Positions 9,265 to 17,292 are shown, counted from the first letter of the stretch. The stretch: 64,000 nucleotides of DNA from Streptomyces sp. NBC_01591 (GCF_035918155.1 NZ_CP109327.1:3224001-3288000), one strand, 5' to 3'. Translations and numbers: made by a program. The notes: generated from the letters alone by a model not told the origin.

Positions 9265-9357
9265 GCCCGGCCAGTCCTCGCGCACCATCCCGAACAGCAC
9301 GGTGTCGTACCGCTCGCCCGCCACCAGCACGGCGCCCCGGCGCCGGCCCTCCGTCCC
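9265..9357 (-). pseudogene. Relic: C-terminal tail of a GNAT acetyltransferase
   Basis: The minus frame reads GRRRGAVLVAGERYDTVLFG and then MVREDWPG, the typical last 30 residues of RimJ/RimL-like acetyltransferases. Nothing of the acetyl-CoA-binding core precedes it. The frame then runs on into antisense of acdH. It lies between acdH and the XRE gene, exactly where synteny with S. coelicolor breaks, and is best read as a deletion scar. Confidence 0.45.
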
Positions 9358-9408
9358 CGAACGGCGGGCGCGAGTCGACACTGAACACCGTTCGTCGCGC
9401 AGGTCGGC

Positions 9409-9993
9409 TCAGGCCGTGGCAGCGGGACCGGTCGGCAGGTGGACCGTCATGATCAGGTCGCAGGGTTCGGTGCCCGCGCCGCGATAGGCATGCGGGGTGT
9501 CGCCGTCGAACGTGGCGGTCTGTCCGGCTTCGAGGGGGTGCTCGGTGCCGTCGACGACCAGGGTCATCCGGCCGGAGGTGATACTGACGGTTTCCACGAC
9601 CCCGGCCTGATGGGGATGGCTGGGGTATTCCTCGTCCGGTTGCAGTTGCCAGCGCCAGACCTCGACGGGTGCCGGGCCCGAGGTCGTCAGCATGAGCCGG
9701 GCCTCGCTGCCCCTCGCTCCGGTCCACAGCGGCGCCACGGCGTCGGCGGCCACGACGCGGACGCGACCCTCGGGCGACCCCTGCATCAGGGCGGACACCG
9801 AGATGCCGAGGGTGTCGGCCAGCCGGACCAGCGTGGCCAGGTTGGGGTTGCCCTGGGCCTTCTCCAGTCCCACCAGAGCGCCCTTGCTGACCTGGGCGCG
9901 CCGGCTGAGCTCCTCCAGGGACAGGCCCGCGCGGGTGCGGGCCGCCCGGACATTGTGCGCGACCGTGCGCAGGGCTGCGGCCGTCTCGGCCAC
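9409..9993 (-). CDS. XRE-family regulator with cupin sensor domain
   Basis: 194 aa from a GTG start with AAGGA 10 nt upstream. Residues about 10-65 form a helix-turn-helix (RAARTRAGLSLEELSRRAQV, SKGALVGLEKAQGNPNLATL). Residues 105-185 form a cupin_2 barrel (EYPSHPHQAGVVETVSITSG with metal-type histidines, and FDGDTPHAYRGAGTEPCDL). Such proteins are cytoplasmic repressors that sense a small molecule in the cupin. It is divergent from an EamA transporter followed by a B3/B4 protein; this threesome recurs in actinobacteria as I recall it. A perfect inverted repeat at 10010-10024 in the shared promoter is the probable operator. Confidence 0.88.
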   Translation of the reverse strand: MAETAAALRTVAHNVRAARTRAGLSLEELSRRAQVSKGALVGLEKAQGNPNLATLVRLADTLGISVSALMQGSPEGRVRVVAADAVAPLWTGARGSEARLMLTTSGPAPVEVWRWQLQPDEEYPSHPHQAGVVETVSITSGRMTLVVDGTEHPLEAGQTATFDGDTPHAYRGAGTEPCDLIMTVHLPTGPAATA

Positions 9994-10009
9994 CTGATCA
10001 CCATCCTTG

Positions 10010-10024
10010 CAAGTGGATCACTTG
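10010..10024. promoter_or_regulatory. Candidate XRE operator and promoter region
   Basis: CAAGTGGATCACTTG is a perfect 6-bp inverted repeat with a 3-nt centre, 17 bp upstream of the XRE start. Downstream, on the plus strand, TTGACA (10047-10052) is followed 19 nt later by TACGGT (10072-10077), a plausible promoter for the transporter gene. The direct repeat GTGCGGTCGTT (10033-10043 and 10076-10086) brackets that promoter and may be a second binding site. Confidence 0.5.
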
Positions 10025-10110
10025 AATGCACCGTGCGGTCGTTTGGTTGACACGACCCGGTCGGTTCGTTGTACGGTGCGGTCGTTCCACTGAATAGTAA
10101 GGGATGCTCT

Positions 10111-10947
10111 GTGCTCGCTCTGCTGCTGGCCCTGGGCAGCTCACTCGCCTACGGGTGCGCCGACTTCCTCGGCGGCCTCGGCGCCCGCAAGGCACACGTG
10201 CTGCGTACCGTGATGATCGCGGCCCCGGCCAGCCTCGCGGTCGAGCTGCTGCTGTGGCCCTTCCTCGGCGCCTCGTTCAGTGCCGGCGCCCTCGGCTGGG
10301 GTGCCGCGTCGGGGGTCGCCTCGGCCGCCGCGTTCGCCATGCTCTACCGGACCCTGGCGATCGGCCCGATGAACGTGCTGTCGCCCGTGACCGCGCTGGT
10401 GTCCGCCGCGCTGCCGGTCGGGGTGGGGCTGATGCAGGGCGAGCACCTGGGCGCCGCCGGACTGGTGGGGCTGCCGCTCGCGCTGGCGGCGGTGGTGCTG
10501 GTCAGCGCCGGACACGGCGCCGGGTCCGCGCGTCCCTCCCGTACCGCGCTGCTGCTGGCCCTCGGCGCGGGCGCCGCCATCGCCCTCCAGCTGGTCTTTC
10601 TGCACCAGGCGCCGTCCGACAGCGGTGTGGCCCCGCTGATCGTGGGCCGGGCGGTCTCCTCTGCCATCACCCTGGCCGCGGCGGGGCTGCTGCACCGCAG
10701 GCTGGGATCCGAGCGGCCCGCGTACGCGATGTCGGCCGCCGCGGGTGTGTTGGACTCGCTCGCGAACCTGATGTTCCTGCTCGCCGCCCGCAGCGGGGAC
10801 CTCACCGTCGTCGCCGTGATCACCGCCCTCTACCCGGCAGGCACGGTCCTGCTCGCCCGCGGCCTGCTCGCCGAACGCATCCACCGCGGCCAGCTCGTCG
10901 GCCTGGGCACCGCCGCCGTCGCCGTCGGCCTGCTCGCCCTGACCTGA
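10111..10947 (+). CDS. EamA/DMT-family exporter
   Basis: 278 aa with about ten hydrophobic helices in two EamA repeats, starting VLALLLALGSSLAYGCADFL. The chosen GTG at 10111 has TAAGGGA 7 nt upstream; an in-frame TTG at 10069 lies inside the promoter and is unlikely. Drug/metabolite transporters of this kind export amino acids or small metabolites; the substrate here is unknown. The gene is divergent from the XRE-cupin regulator and 58 bp upstream of the B3/B4-domain gene, so regulator, transporter and putative editing enzyme look like one unit. Confidence 0.85.
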   Translation: MLALLLALGSSLAYGCADFLGGLGARKAHVLRTVMIAAPASLAVELLLWPFLGASFSAGALGWGAASGVASAAAFAMLYRTLAIGPMNVLSPVTALVSAALPVGVGLMQGEHLGAAGLVGLPLALAAVVLVSAGHGAGSARPSRTALLLALGAGAAIALQLVFLHQAPSDSGVAPLIVGRAVSSAITLAAAGLLHRRLGSERPAYAMSAAAGVLDSLANLMFLLAARSGDLTVVAVITALYPAGTVLLARGLLAERIHRGQLVGLGTAAVAVGLLALT

Positions 10948-10965
10948 CCCGAGCCCACCGCCCAC

Positions 10966-10988
10966 CACCGCACCGCACCGCACCGCAC
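10966..10988 (+). repeat. CACCG pentanucleotide microsatellite
   Basis: Four to five consecutive CACCG units lie just before the ribosome site (AAGGA, 10990-10994) of the next gene. Unit-number changes would shift the leader length but not the reading frame. Confidence 0.6.
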
Positions 10989-11005
10989 CAAGGAACGGAA
11001 CCCCC

Positions 11006-11713
11006 ATGCCCGCCTTCCACCTCACCCCCGCCGTCGCGGACGCGTTCCCCGACACCCTCATCGCTCTGGTCACCGCCACCGGCATGCGCGGCCACGAGCC
11101 CTGGCCCGGCACAACCACCGCCCTGGCGGACCTGGAGCAGCAGCTCGCCGACGGAACCTGGCAGCCCGCCGACGAGACGGACCCCCGGATCGAGGCGTGG
11201 CACACCGCCTACCGCTCCTTCGGCACCAACCCGCGCCGCATCCGCCCCAGCGTCGACGCGCTCGGCCGCCGCCTCGCCAAGAGGGGTGCCCTGCCGCGTA
11301 TCAACCCGGCCGTCGACTCCTACAACGTCGTCTCCGTCCAGCACGGCCTGCCCGCCGGGGCCTTCGACCTGGACCGGGTCACCGGCGAGGTCGTCATCCG
11401 CCGGGCGGACGGCACCGAGTCCTTCACCCCGCTCGGCGAACCCGACACCACCGAGAGCCCGAAGCCCGGCGAGATCATCTACGCGGACACCACCGATGTC
11501 CTGACCCGCCACTGGAACCACCGCGACGCCCACCGCACCCGCGTCACCGAGGACTCCACGCACGTCGCCTTCGTACTCGAAACCCTCCACGCCACCTGCG
11601 ACGGCCACCTCCTCACCACCGCGGCCGGGGAGTTGCAGGACCTGCTCGCCCCGCACGCCGAACAGACCGCGGTGCACTACCTCGACCTGGCACAGCCCCG
11701 GGTCACCATCTGA
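11006..11713 (+). CDS. B3/B4 tRNA-binding-domain protein
   Basis: 235 aa. The core (residues about 60-200) shows the B3/B4 pattern, including AWHTAYRSFGTNPRRIRPSV, LPRINPAVDSYNVVSVQHGL and PAGAFDLDRVTGEV. This is the domain used for editing in phenylalanyl-tRNA synthetase beta chains. Free-standing versions are thought to hydrolyse mischarged aminoacyl-tRNA or related esters, but most are untested. The context next to a DMT exporter and a cupin-type regulator suggests handling of a toxic amino acid: export plus removal of mischarged tRNA. That link is inference. The start ATG has AAGGA about 11 nt upstream. Confidence 0.85.
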   Translation: MPAFHLTPAVADAFPDTLIALVTATGMRGHEPWPGTTTALADLEQQLADGTWQPADETDPRIEAWHTAYRSFGTNPRRIRPSVDALGRRLAKRGALPRINPAVDSYNVVSVQHGLPAGAFDLDRVTGEVVIRRADGTESFTPLGEPDTTESPKPGEIIYADTTDVLTRHWNHRDAHRTRVTEDSTHVAFVLETLHATCDGHLLTTAAGELQDLLAPHAEQTAVHYLDLAQPRVTI

Positions 11714-11736
11714 GCCCCCTGGGCGGGGCCGGTGCG

Positions 11737-12498
11737 TCAGTAGCGGTGGCCGGGCCAGTGCGGGTCCTCCCAGCGGGCGGGGCCGGTGAGGCCGAGGAGC
11801 CGTATCCGGTGGAGCAGTTCGTCGGGTGCGCCGTGGGCGATGAGGCGGGGCCGGGCGTGGTCCAGCAGCCAGGCCGTCAGTTCGGCGCGCTTCTCGTCCT
11901 CGTCATCCCACGCGTCCCAGGGAAGAGCGTCACCGAGCAGCTCGTACTCCCAGTGGTCGGCGGCTGCGACAAGGTGCCGGTCGGCCGTGGTTCCGGACTG
12001 CGACTCCCAGTGGGCGAGCCACGGGCGGAGCGTGCCGGACGCCTCGGCGTTCAGGGCGAGGAGGTCGTGGGCCGGGAAGGCGGGGGTCGGGTCGGTGAGC
12101 GTGTCGGACCACCAGGCGTGAAGGAACTCCCGTACCGCCGCGGCCTGTTCGTCGGGCCACTGCTGCCAGCGGCCTCGGGCGAACGAGCGGCCGATGTCGT
12201 CCGGATCGCGGAAGGGATCGGTGCGGCCCGCGACGAGGGACCGGGCGAACTGAGGGAGTATCCGGCGCAGCACCGACGGGTGGTCGCTCCAGTCGGGAGC
12301 CTGCCAGGTGCGTCGCAGGAGATCGTGGTCCAACTCGACGTCCGGGACCTTCAGTCGGGCGAGATCCTCGGCGCTGCCCCAGTGGCACTCGCAGTTGTGC
12401 TCGTCGGGATGGGCGGTCATTCCGCGGAAGGTGCTCGCGAGGCCGTCGAGTGCGGCGTCGAGGCGACGGCGGGCGGAGTGCGGGACAGGGGGTGCCAT
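11737..12498 (-). CDS. Conserved hypothetical protein
   Basis: 253 aa from ATG 12498 (MAPPVPHSARRRLDAALDGL). A much longer open frame upstream is Pro/Arg-rich and looks non-coding. The protein is acidic and rich in Trp and Leu, with HNCECHWGSAEDLARL (one His and two Cys close together), DHPSVLRRILPQFARSLVAG and AHWESQSGTTADRHLVAAAD. It appears soluble, with no signal peptide or membrane helix. I do not recognise the family. It is convergent with the B3/B4 gene (23 bp between stops) and follows the MFS gene on the same strand after about 250 bp. Confidence 0.6.
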   Translation of the reverse strand: MAPPVPHSARRRLDAALDGLASTFRGMTAHPDEHNCECHWGSAEDLARLKVPDVELDHDLLRRTWQAPDWSDHPSVLRRILPQFARSLVAGRTDPFRDPDDIGRSFARGRWQQWPDEQAAAVREFLHAWWSDTLTDPTPAFPAHDLLALNAEASGTLRPWLAHWESQSGTTADRHLVAAADHWEYELLGDALPWDAWDDEDEKRAELTAWLLDHARPRLIAHGAPDELLHRIRLLGLTGPARWEDPHWPGHRY

Positions 12499-12608
12499 GG
12501 GCGTTCGCCTTCGGGGCTCCGGAGGCTGACGCCGTCCGAAGGTCGCCACCTTACCGGGAGGGGCCGACGGTGCGGCCGGCCGGCCCGACACGACGCCCCG
12601 GGCCGGCT

Positions 12609-12643
12609 CCGTCAACCAGCGGCAGTGCAACGCCGGTTGACGG
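12609..12643. promoter_or_regulatory. Inverted repeat upstream of the hypothetical gene
   Basis: CCGTCAACC (12609-12617) and GGTTGACGG (12635-12643) form a perfect 9-bp inverted repeat with a 17-nt spacer between the MFS stop and the next gene. It could be a weak terminator or an operator. It is the only structure seen in this 246-bp gap. Confidence 0.35.
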
Positions 12644-12744
12644 ACCGGGCTGCCCGCGATGCCGTCGGCCCGCATGTCGCTCGGGCCGGGGATCCGCCCG
12701 CTCCCCGAGTACGGGTACGGGAAGGCGTCATGCGAACCCGCAGG

Positions 12745-14193
12745 TCAGGCTTTGACCGTGGCCTGTTCCGGAGTGGCGTCGGTGTCGGCTCCGGCCTCGA
12801 CGCGGCGCGCGGCCGGGATGGCGGCGGCGACAGCCGCCGCGACCAGGGCGACGCCGCAGCCGATCAGCAGTCCCGTACGGAAGCCGTCCTCGGAGGTGAG
12901 GCTGTAGCCGCCCATGGTGACGTTCATGTGGGAGAGGACCACGCCGATCACGGCGGCGCCGAACGAAGTGCCGAGGGAGCGCATGAGCGTGTTGAAGCCG
13001 TTGGCGGCGGCGGTCTCGGACAGCGGGACCGAGCCCATGATCAGTGCGGGCATCGCACCGTACGCCAGGCCGACACCGCTGCTGGTCACCATGCCCACCA
13101 CCATGAGGCCCCACGCGGAGCCCATGAGCACCAGCGCCAGGCCGTAGCCGACCGCGATGATCAGGACGCCGCACACCAGGGTGAACTTCGGGCCCCGGGC
13201 GTCACTGAGCTTTCCGCCGAGCGGGGAGACGATCATCATCATGATGCCGCCGGGCGCCAGCCACAGGCCCGCCGCCAGCATCGACTGGCCCAGGCCGTAG
13301 CCGGTGGCGGAGGGGAGCTGAAGAAGCTGCGGCGAGATCAGCATGCTGGCGTACATGCCGAAGCCGACGAAGACGGAGGCGAGGTTGGTCATCAGCACCC
13401 GGGGACGCGCGGTGGTGCGCAGGTCGACCAACGGGTCCCGGGTACGCAGCTCCCACAGGCCCCAGGCGAGCAGCACCACGACGGCGGCGGTGAACAGGCC
13501 GAGCGTGGTGGCCGAGCCCCAGCCCCAGTCAGCGCCCTTGGAGACCGCGAGCAGCAGGCAGACCAGGCCCGCCCCGAGACCGAGCGCACCGAGCACGTCG
13601 AACCGCTGGCCCTTGGCTCCGGCCGGCACGTCGGGGATCAGGAACCAGATCAGCACCGCGACCACGGTGGCCAGGCCGGCCGAGCCCCAGAACAGCACCC
13701 GCCAGTTCGTGTACTGGGCGACCGCCGCGGCGATCGGCAGGCCGAGCGCGCCGCCGATGCCCATGGAGGCGCTGACCAGCGCGATGGAGGAGCTGAGCTT
13801 CTCCGCCGGGACCACATCACGCAGCAGGGCGATACCGAGTGGCAGCACGCCCATGCCCATGCCCTGCAGACCCCGGCCGACGATCATGGGGACGACGGAC
13901 GAGGAGAGCGCGCACACCACCGAACCGACCACCAGCGGCACGGAGCACACGAGAAGCATCCGGCGCTTGCCGACCATGTCGCCCAGACGTCCGGAGACGG
14001 GCACGCAGACGGCGGACACCAGCAGGGTGACGGTGATCACCCACGCCGCGTTCGAGGGGGTGGTGCTCAGGATCTGCGGCAGCTCCGCGATGAGCGGGGT
14101 GACCAGGGTCTGCATGATCGCCGCCGTGGTGCCGGCGATGGCCAGCGTGGCGACGACGCCGCCGGTGCGGGTTGATGGCTGGGGGGCGCCCAT
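12745..14193 (-). CDS. DHA2-family MFS drug exporter
   Basis: 482 aa with 14 predicted membrane segments, typical of DHA2 (EmrB/QacA) pumps. Motif A-like GRLGDMVGKRRMLL follows the second helix, and motif C-like GGALGLPIAAAVAQ with WRVLFWGSAG marks an antiporter. ATG 14193 has GGAG upstream. It is divergent from a MarR regulator, with three copies of one palindrome in the shared promoter, the usual arrangement of an inducible efflux pump and its repressor. It is probably a proton-driven exporter of a hydrophobic compound; the substrate cannot be told from sequence. Confidence 0.9.
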   Translation of the reverse strand: MGAPQPSTRTGGVVATLAIAGTTAAIMQTLVTPLIAELPQILSTTPSNAAWVITVTLLVSAVCVPVSGRLGDMVGKRRMLLVCSVPLVVGSVVCALSSSVVPMIVGRGLQGMGMGVLPLGIALLRDVVPAEKLSSSIALVSASMGIGGALGLPIAAAVAQYTNWRVLFWGSAGLATVVAVLIWFLIPDVPAGAKGQRFDVLGALGLGAGLVCLLLAVSKGADWGWGSATTLGLFTAAVVVLLAWGLWELRTRDPLVDLRTTARPRVLMTNLASVFVGFGMYASMLISPQLLQLPSATGYGLGQSMLAAGLWLAPGGIMMMIVSPLGGKLSDARGPKFTLVCGVLIIAVGYGLALVLMGSAWGLMVVGMVTSSGVGLAYGAMPALIMGSVPLSETAAANGFNTLMRSLGTSFGAAVIGVVLSHMNVTMGGYSLTSEDGFRTGLLIGCGVALVAAAVAAAIPAARRVEAGADTDATPEQATVKA

Positions 14194-14251
14194 CCGGGAC
14201 TCCTCGGGTGTGTATCGGAAAAGGGTTCGGAAGAAGGTTCGAAAGGAGATT

Positions 14252-14300
14252 ATGCATCGTACATACTCTATGCATCGAGCATGTCATATGTACGCTGCAT
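14252..14300. promoter_or_regulatory. Three evenly spaced MarR operator-like sites
   Basis: ATGCATCGTACAT (14252-14264), ATGCATCGAGCAT (14270-14282) and, on the minus strand, ATGCAGCGTACAT (14288-14300) start exactly 18 bp apart. Each is itself partly palindromic (ATG..CAT). They fill the divergent promoter region between the pump and the MarR gene. Confidence 0.65.
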
Positions 14301-14376
14301 GGGCCTGTGGGAGAATGGAAGCCGACATTCGGAAACACGCCGGGACGCCCGGACGACAGCAGGAGGCGGCAGGCGC

Positions 14377-14832
14377 ATGACCAGGCCCACCCACGAGGTC
14401 GAGTACGAGCAGATGCTCCTCAGCCGCCACGGCCTCCTGCAGAACAAGGGCGGTCGGCGCAAGGACGGCCTGATGGACCACAGCGCCTACATCCTGCTCA
14501 GCCGCGTCCGCGTCCAGGGGCCGATGTCGATCGGTGAGCTCAGCGACGCCTTCGGGCTCGACGCCTCCACCCTCAACCGGCAGACCGCGGCCGCCATGCG
14601 CGCCGGACTCGTGGAACGCATCCCGGACCCCGAAGGCGGCATGGCCCGCAAGTTCCGGATCACCGACGAGGGCGCCCGCATGCTCGACGCGGAACGCGAG
14701 GGCCTCGTCCGCTCCCTGGAGCGGGTCATGGCCAACTGGTCGGACGAGGACATTTCCGGCTTCGCCACCTACCTGAGGCGCTTCAACACCGACATCGAGC
14801 GCCTGGGCGGCCGCCCCTGGCCGCGCCCCTGA
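14377..14832 (+). CDS. MarR-family repressor
   Basis: 151 aa from ATG 14377 with AGGAGG 10 nt upstream; upstream in-frame ATGs lie within the operators. The winged helix covers about residues 30-110: SAYILLSRVRVQGPMSIGEL, LDASTLNRQTAAAMRAGLVE as recognition helix, and DPEGGMARKFRITDEGARML as the wing. The C-terminal helices make the dimer interface. It is divergent from the DHA2 pump and almost certainly represses pump and self until a ligand binds. A hairpin-free gap of about 120 bp separates it from the broken GNAT gene. Confidence 0.92.
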   Translation: MTRPTHEVEYEQMLLSRHGLLQNKGGRRKDGLMDHSAYILLSRVRVQGPMSIGELSDAFGLDASTLNRQTAAAMRAGLVERIPDPEGGMARKFRITDEGARMLDAEREGLVRSLERVMANWSDEDISGFATYLRRFNTDIERLGGRPWPRP

Positions 14833-14956
14833 CCGTTCGCGGCACATGGTCCGTGCCCGACTCGCACGACCGCGGCGCCTCATCGGAAGGGTCCGCGGTG
14901 CGGCCGACCGGGCAATCCGCTCGACAGCGCGCCGCACCGCGCGGCAGAGTCCGTCC

Positions 14957-15187
14957 ATGAAGCCGCAGCACTGGCCCCTGTACGGGCTCCGCCTCCGCAC
15001 GCCCCGCCTGGAACCACGCCTCCCCGACCTGGAGTTGCTGGACGGCCTCGCGCCGGTCGCGGCCGTGCGGGGAGCGCCGGTCACCCTGCAACGGCTGCGG
15101 ATGGACCGGGCACGCCGGGAGGAGTGCCGGAGCGTCGAGGTCACCGTCGGGGGACTCGGCGGCTGCCGGGGGGAGTTCGGGGCATGA
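14957..15187 (+). pseudogene. Internally deleted GNAT acetyltransferase
   Basis: 76 codons. The first part, MKPQHWPLYGLRLRTPRLEP, is the usual start of a Streptomyces GNAT enzyme. After about 35 residues the frame jumps to VRGAPVTLQRLRMDRARREE, which resembles the last 40 residues of the same family. The roughly 100-140-residue acetyl-CoA-binding core between them is missing, apparently by an in-frame deletion near 15060. The product would be inactive. It overlaps the next gene (ATGA), which keeps translational coupling. Confidence 0.6.
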
Positions 15188-15543
15188 CGCTGCTGGTGCA
15201 CACCTTCGTGTACGACGAGCCGGGGAAGCTGCGGCTGCTCGACGACCCCGAGGACGGCAGCGACATGGCCGGGTTCGAGAGCAGCCGGACCAAGCTCTGG
15301 GGCTCGGAGCGCGCCCGTGCGCTCGGGGCACGGTTCTTTCCCGAGCTGGCCGCCGACGACCTCTACGTACAGCCGGAGGACATCGAGGAGTTCCTCGCCG
15401 AGTGCGAGCTGCTGCGCGGGCACACGGCGGAGCTCGGTGCGCACAGCGGCTACCGGGAGGACTACGTGGCGGCCCGGCTGGCCAACATCACCCGGGCCGC
15501 GCTGCGGGCCCGGTCGGTGGGCGGCGGGGTCCTGGTCTGGTGA
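15184..15543 (+). CDS. Conserved hypothetical protein coupled to the broken GNAT
   Basis: 119 aa, starting at an ATG that overlaps the stop of the deleted acetyltransferase. It begins MTLLVHTFVYDEPGKLRLLD and is acidic and leucine-rich, with predicted helices EDIEEFLAECELLRGHTAEL and YREDYVAARLANITRAALRA. There is no signal peptide or membrane segment. I do not recognise a family. The coupling suggests it once worked with the acetyltransferase. A strong hairpin follows. Confidence 0.6.
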   Translation: MTLLVHTFVYDEPGKLRLLDDPEDGSDMAGFESSRTKLWGSERARALGARFFPELAADDLYVQPEDIEEFLAECELLRGHTAELGAHSGYREDYVAARLANITRAALRARSVGGGVLVW

Positions 15544-15579
15544 GCGGCGACGACGGCCGGGGACGAGTGGAGCGCGGGC

Positions 15580-15629
15580 ACCGGGGCCGTCCGGCGACCG
15601 GAGGCGCGCGGTCGCCGGACGGCCCCGGT
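15580..15629. terminator. Bidirectional terminator between convergent genes
   Basis: A perfect 21-bp stem (15580-15600 with 15609-15629, loop GAGGCGCG) lies between the hypothetical gene and the convergent hexosaminidase, 5 bp from the hexosaminidase stop. Confidence 0.85.
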
Positions 15630-15633
15630 CAGC

Positions 15634-17292
15634 TCACTCGGCGGCCCAGGGGACCTGCGGCGCCCGGTAGTAGTTGACGCCGAGCGCCGAGAGCCGCGGC
15701 CCCTGCGCCCCCAGCCGCACCTTGTACGCGTCCCAGTCGTGCGTGGCCGCGGGCGACCAGCCGAGCTCCGCGACCCCGGGGAGCCGGGGGAACGCCATCT
15801 GCTCGATCTCGTCGCTGCTGGTCAGGGTCTCCGACCAGAGCGGCGCCTCGACGCCGAGGACCGAATCCTCCGGGGCGCCGGCCAGGTACGTCGCCGGGTT
15901 CCAGTCGTACGAGCGCTGGACCGAGACGTAGCCGGCCCAGGCCAGGCCCAGCTTGGTGTCCTTGTCGTACTTCATGTCGAGGTAGCTGCGGTCGGCCGGG
16001 GACAGCACCAGCTTCGTGCCGTTCACGGCGGCGTCCGCGACCTGCTTGCGCTCGGCGGCGCCCGTCCTGTCGTAGCCCCAGTACTGGGCGACCGCACCCT
16101 TCACCGGAGTGCCCCCGGTCAGCTGGTGCCAGCCGACCACGGTCTTGTCGTACTTGCCGACGATGGCCTGCGCCTTGTCCATGAAGGCCACATAGTCCTC
16201 GTGGCTGGTGGAGTGCGCCTCGTCGCCGCCGATGTGGAGGTACTTGCCGGGGGTGAGCGCGGCGAGCTCACGGACCACGTCGTCCACGAAGTCGTATGTG
16301 ACGGCCTTCGGGACGCAGAGCGAGCTGAAGCCGACGTTGGTGCCGGTGTACAGCGGCGGCGCGACCCCGTTGCAGTTCAGCTCCGCGTACGAGGCGAGTG
16401 CGGCGTTGGTGTGGCCGGGCAGGTCGATCTCCGGTACGACCTCCAGGTAGCGGGAAGCCGCGTACCGGACGATCTCCTTGTAGTCGCTCTTCGTGTAGTA
16501 ACCGCCGGGGCCGCCGCCGACCTCCGTCTGCCCGCCGTACGTGGCGAGCCGCGGCCAGGAGTCGATGGCGATCCGCCAGCCCTGGTCGTCGGAGAGGTGC
16601 AGATGGAGCTTGTTCATCTTGTAGAGGGCGAGCTGGTCGATGTAGCGCTTGACCTCGCCGACGGAGAAGAAGTGCCGTGAGACGTCGAGCATCGCGCTCC
16701 GGTACGCGTAGCGCGGCGCGTCCGTGACCGTGCCGCCCGCGACCGTCCACGGACCCTTCTGGGGGCTCTTCTTCTCCACGTCGGCCGGGAGCAGCTGGCG
16801 GAGCGTCTGGACGCCGTGGAAGAGCCCTGCGGGCTTGCGTGCGGTGATGGTGACGGCGCCTCGGCCGGACTTCAGGCTGTAGCCCTCGGTGCCCAGTTCG
16901 CCGTTGTGGGGGTCGAGGCGCAGCCGGATGCCGTTGCCGGCGTCGCCGGTGACCGGCAGCGCGTATCCGGTGGACGGGCGCAGGACGCCCGCCAGGTAGT
17001 CGCCGATCCGCCGGGCCTCGCCGGAGCCTGCGACGCGGATCCTGGTGTCCGCCGTGATCGTGTACGGAGTGCCACCGGGCCTGGCCTCGACGGGGGCGGG
17101 CACGATCTGGTCGAGCGGGCGGGGCGAGGCGGCGGCGGCCGGGCCGCTGTTCGCCGCCGGTCCTTCCGGTGCCGCGCCGATACTGGAGATCCCGGCCGCC
17201 GTGACGAGCAGCAGCGAGCCGAGAAGGCGGGGAAGGGCGGTGCGCTGTGTCCTGTGCAGTCTCACAAGCCGGGTCCCTTTCGACGGGTTCAC
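15634..17292 (-). CDS. Secreted beta-N-acetylhexosaminidase (GH20)
   Basis: 552 aa from a GTG start (MNPSKGT) with GGAG about 10 nt upstream. An Arg-rich N-region and hydrophobic core (LLGSLLLVTAAGISSIGAAP) form a signal peptide. An N-terminal GH20b domain precedes the catalytic barrel. HIGGDEAHST carries the catalytic Asp-Glu pair at about residues 357-358, and HLHLSDDQGWRI and VPEIDLPGHT are family motifs. It removes GlcNAc from chito-oligosaccharides outside the cell. S. coelicolor SCO2786 is the recalled ortholog. A DasR-type operator lies 62 bp upstream. Downstream neighbour glmS also belongs to amino-sugar metabolism. Confidence 0.93.
   Translation of the reverse strand: MNPSKGTRLVRLHRTQRTALPRLLGSLLLVTAAGISSIGAAPEGPAANSGPAAAASPRPLDQIVPAPVEARPGGTPYTITADTRIRVAGSGEARRIGDYLAGVLRPSTGYALPVTGDAGNGIRLRLDPHNGELGTEGYSLKSGRGAVTITARKPAGLFHGVQTLRQLLPADVEKKSPQKGPWTVAGGTVTDAPRYAYRSAMLDVSRHFFSVGEVKRYIDQLALYKMNKLHLHLSDDQGWRIAIDSWPRLATYGGQTEVGGGPGGYYTKSDYKEIVRYAASRYLEVVPEIDLPGHTNAALASYAELNCNGVAPPLYTGTNVGFSSLCVPKAVTYDFVDDVVRELAALTPGKYLHIGGDEAHSTSHEDYVAFMDKAQAIVGKYDKTVVGWHQLTGGTPVKGAVAQYWGYDRTGAAERKQVADAAVNGTKLVLSPADRSYLDMKYDKDTKLGLAWAGYVSVQRSYDWNPATYLAGAPEDSVLGVEAPLWSETLTSSDEIEQMAFPRLPGVAELGWSPAATHDWDAYKVRLGAQGPRLSALGVNYYRAPQVPWAAE

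Noticed and set aside
10966..10988. Possible CRISPR-like or regulatory array of CACCG units
   Set aside because: Only a 5-bp microsatellite without spacers. No cas genes are in the window apart from a distant Cas4-like nuclease fold in a helicase operon.
11197..14175. 992-codon plus-strand open frame
   Set aside because: It runs across the B3/B4 gene and antisense to the hypothetical and MFS genes. Its Gly/Arg/His-rich product has no similarity.
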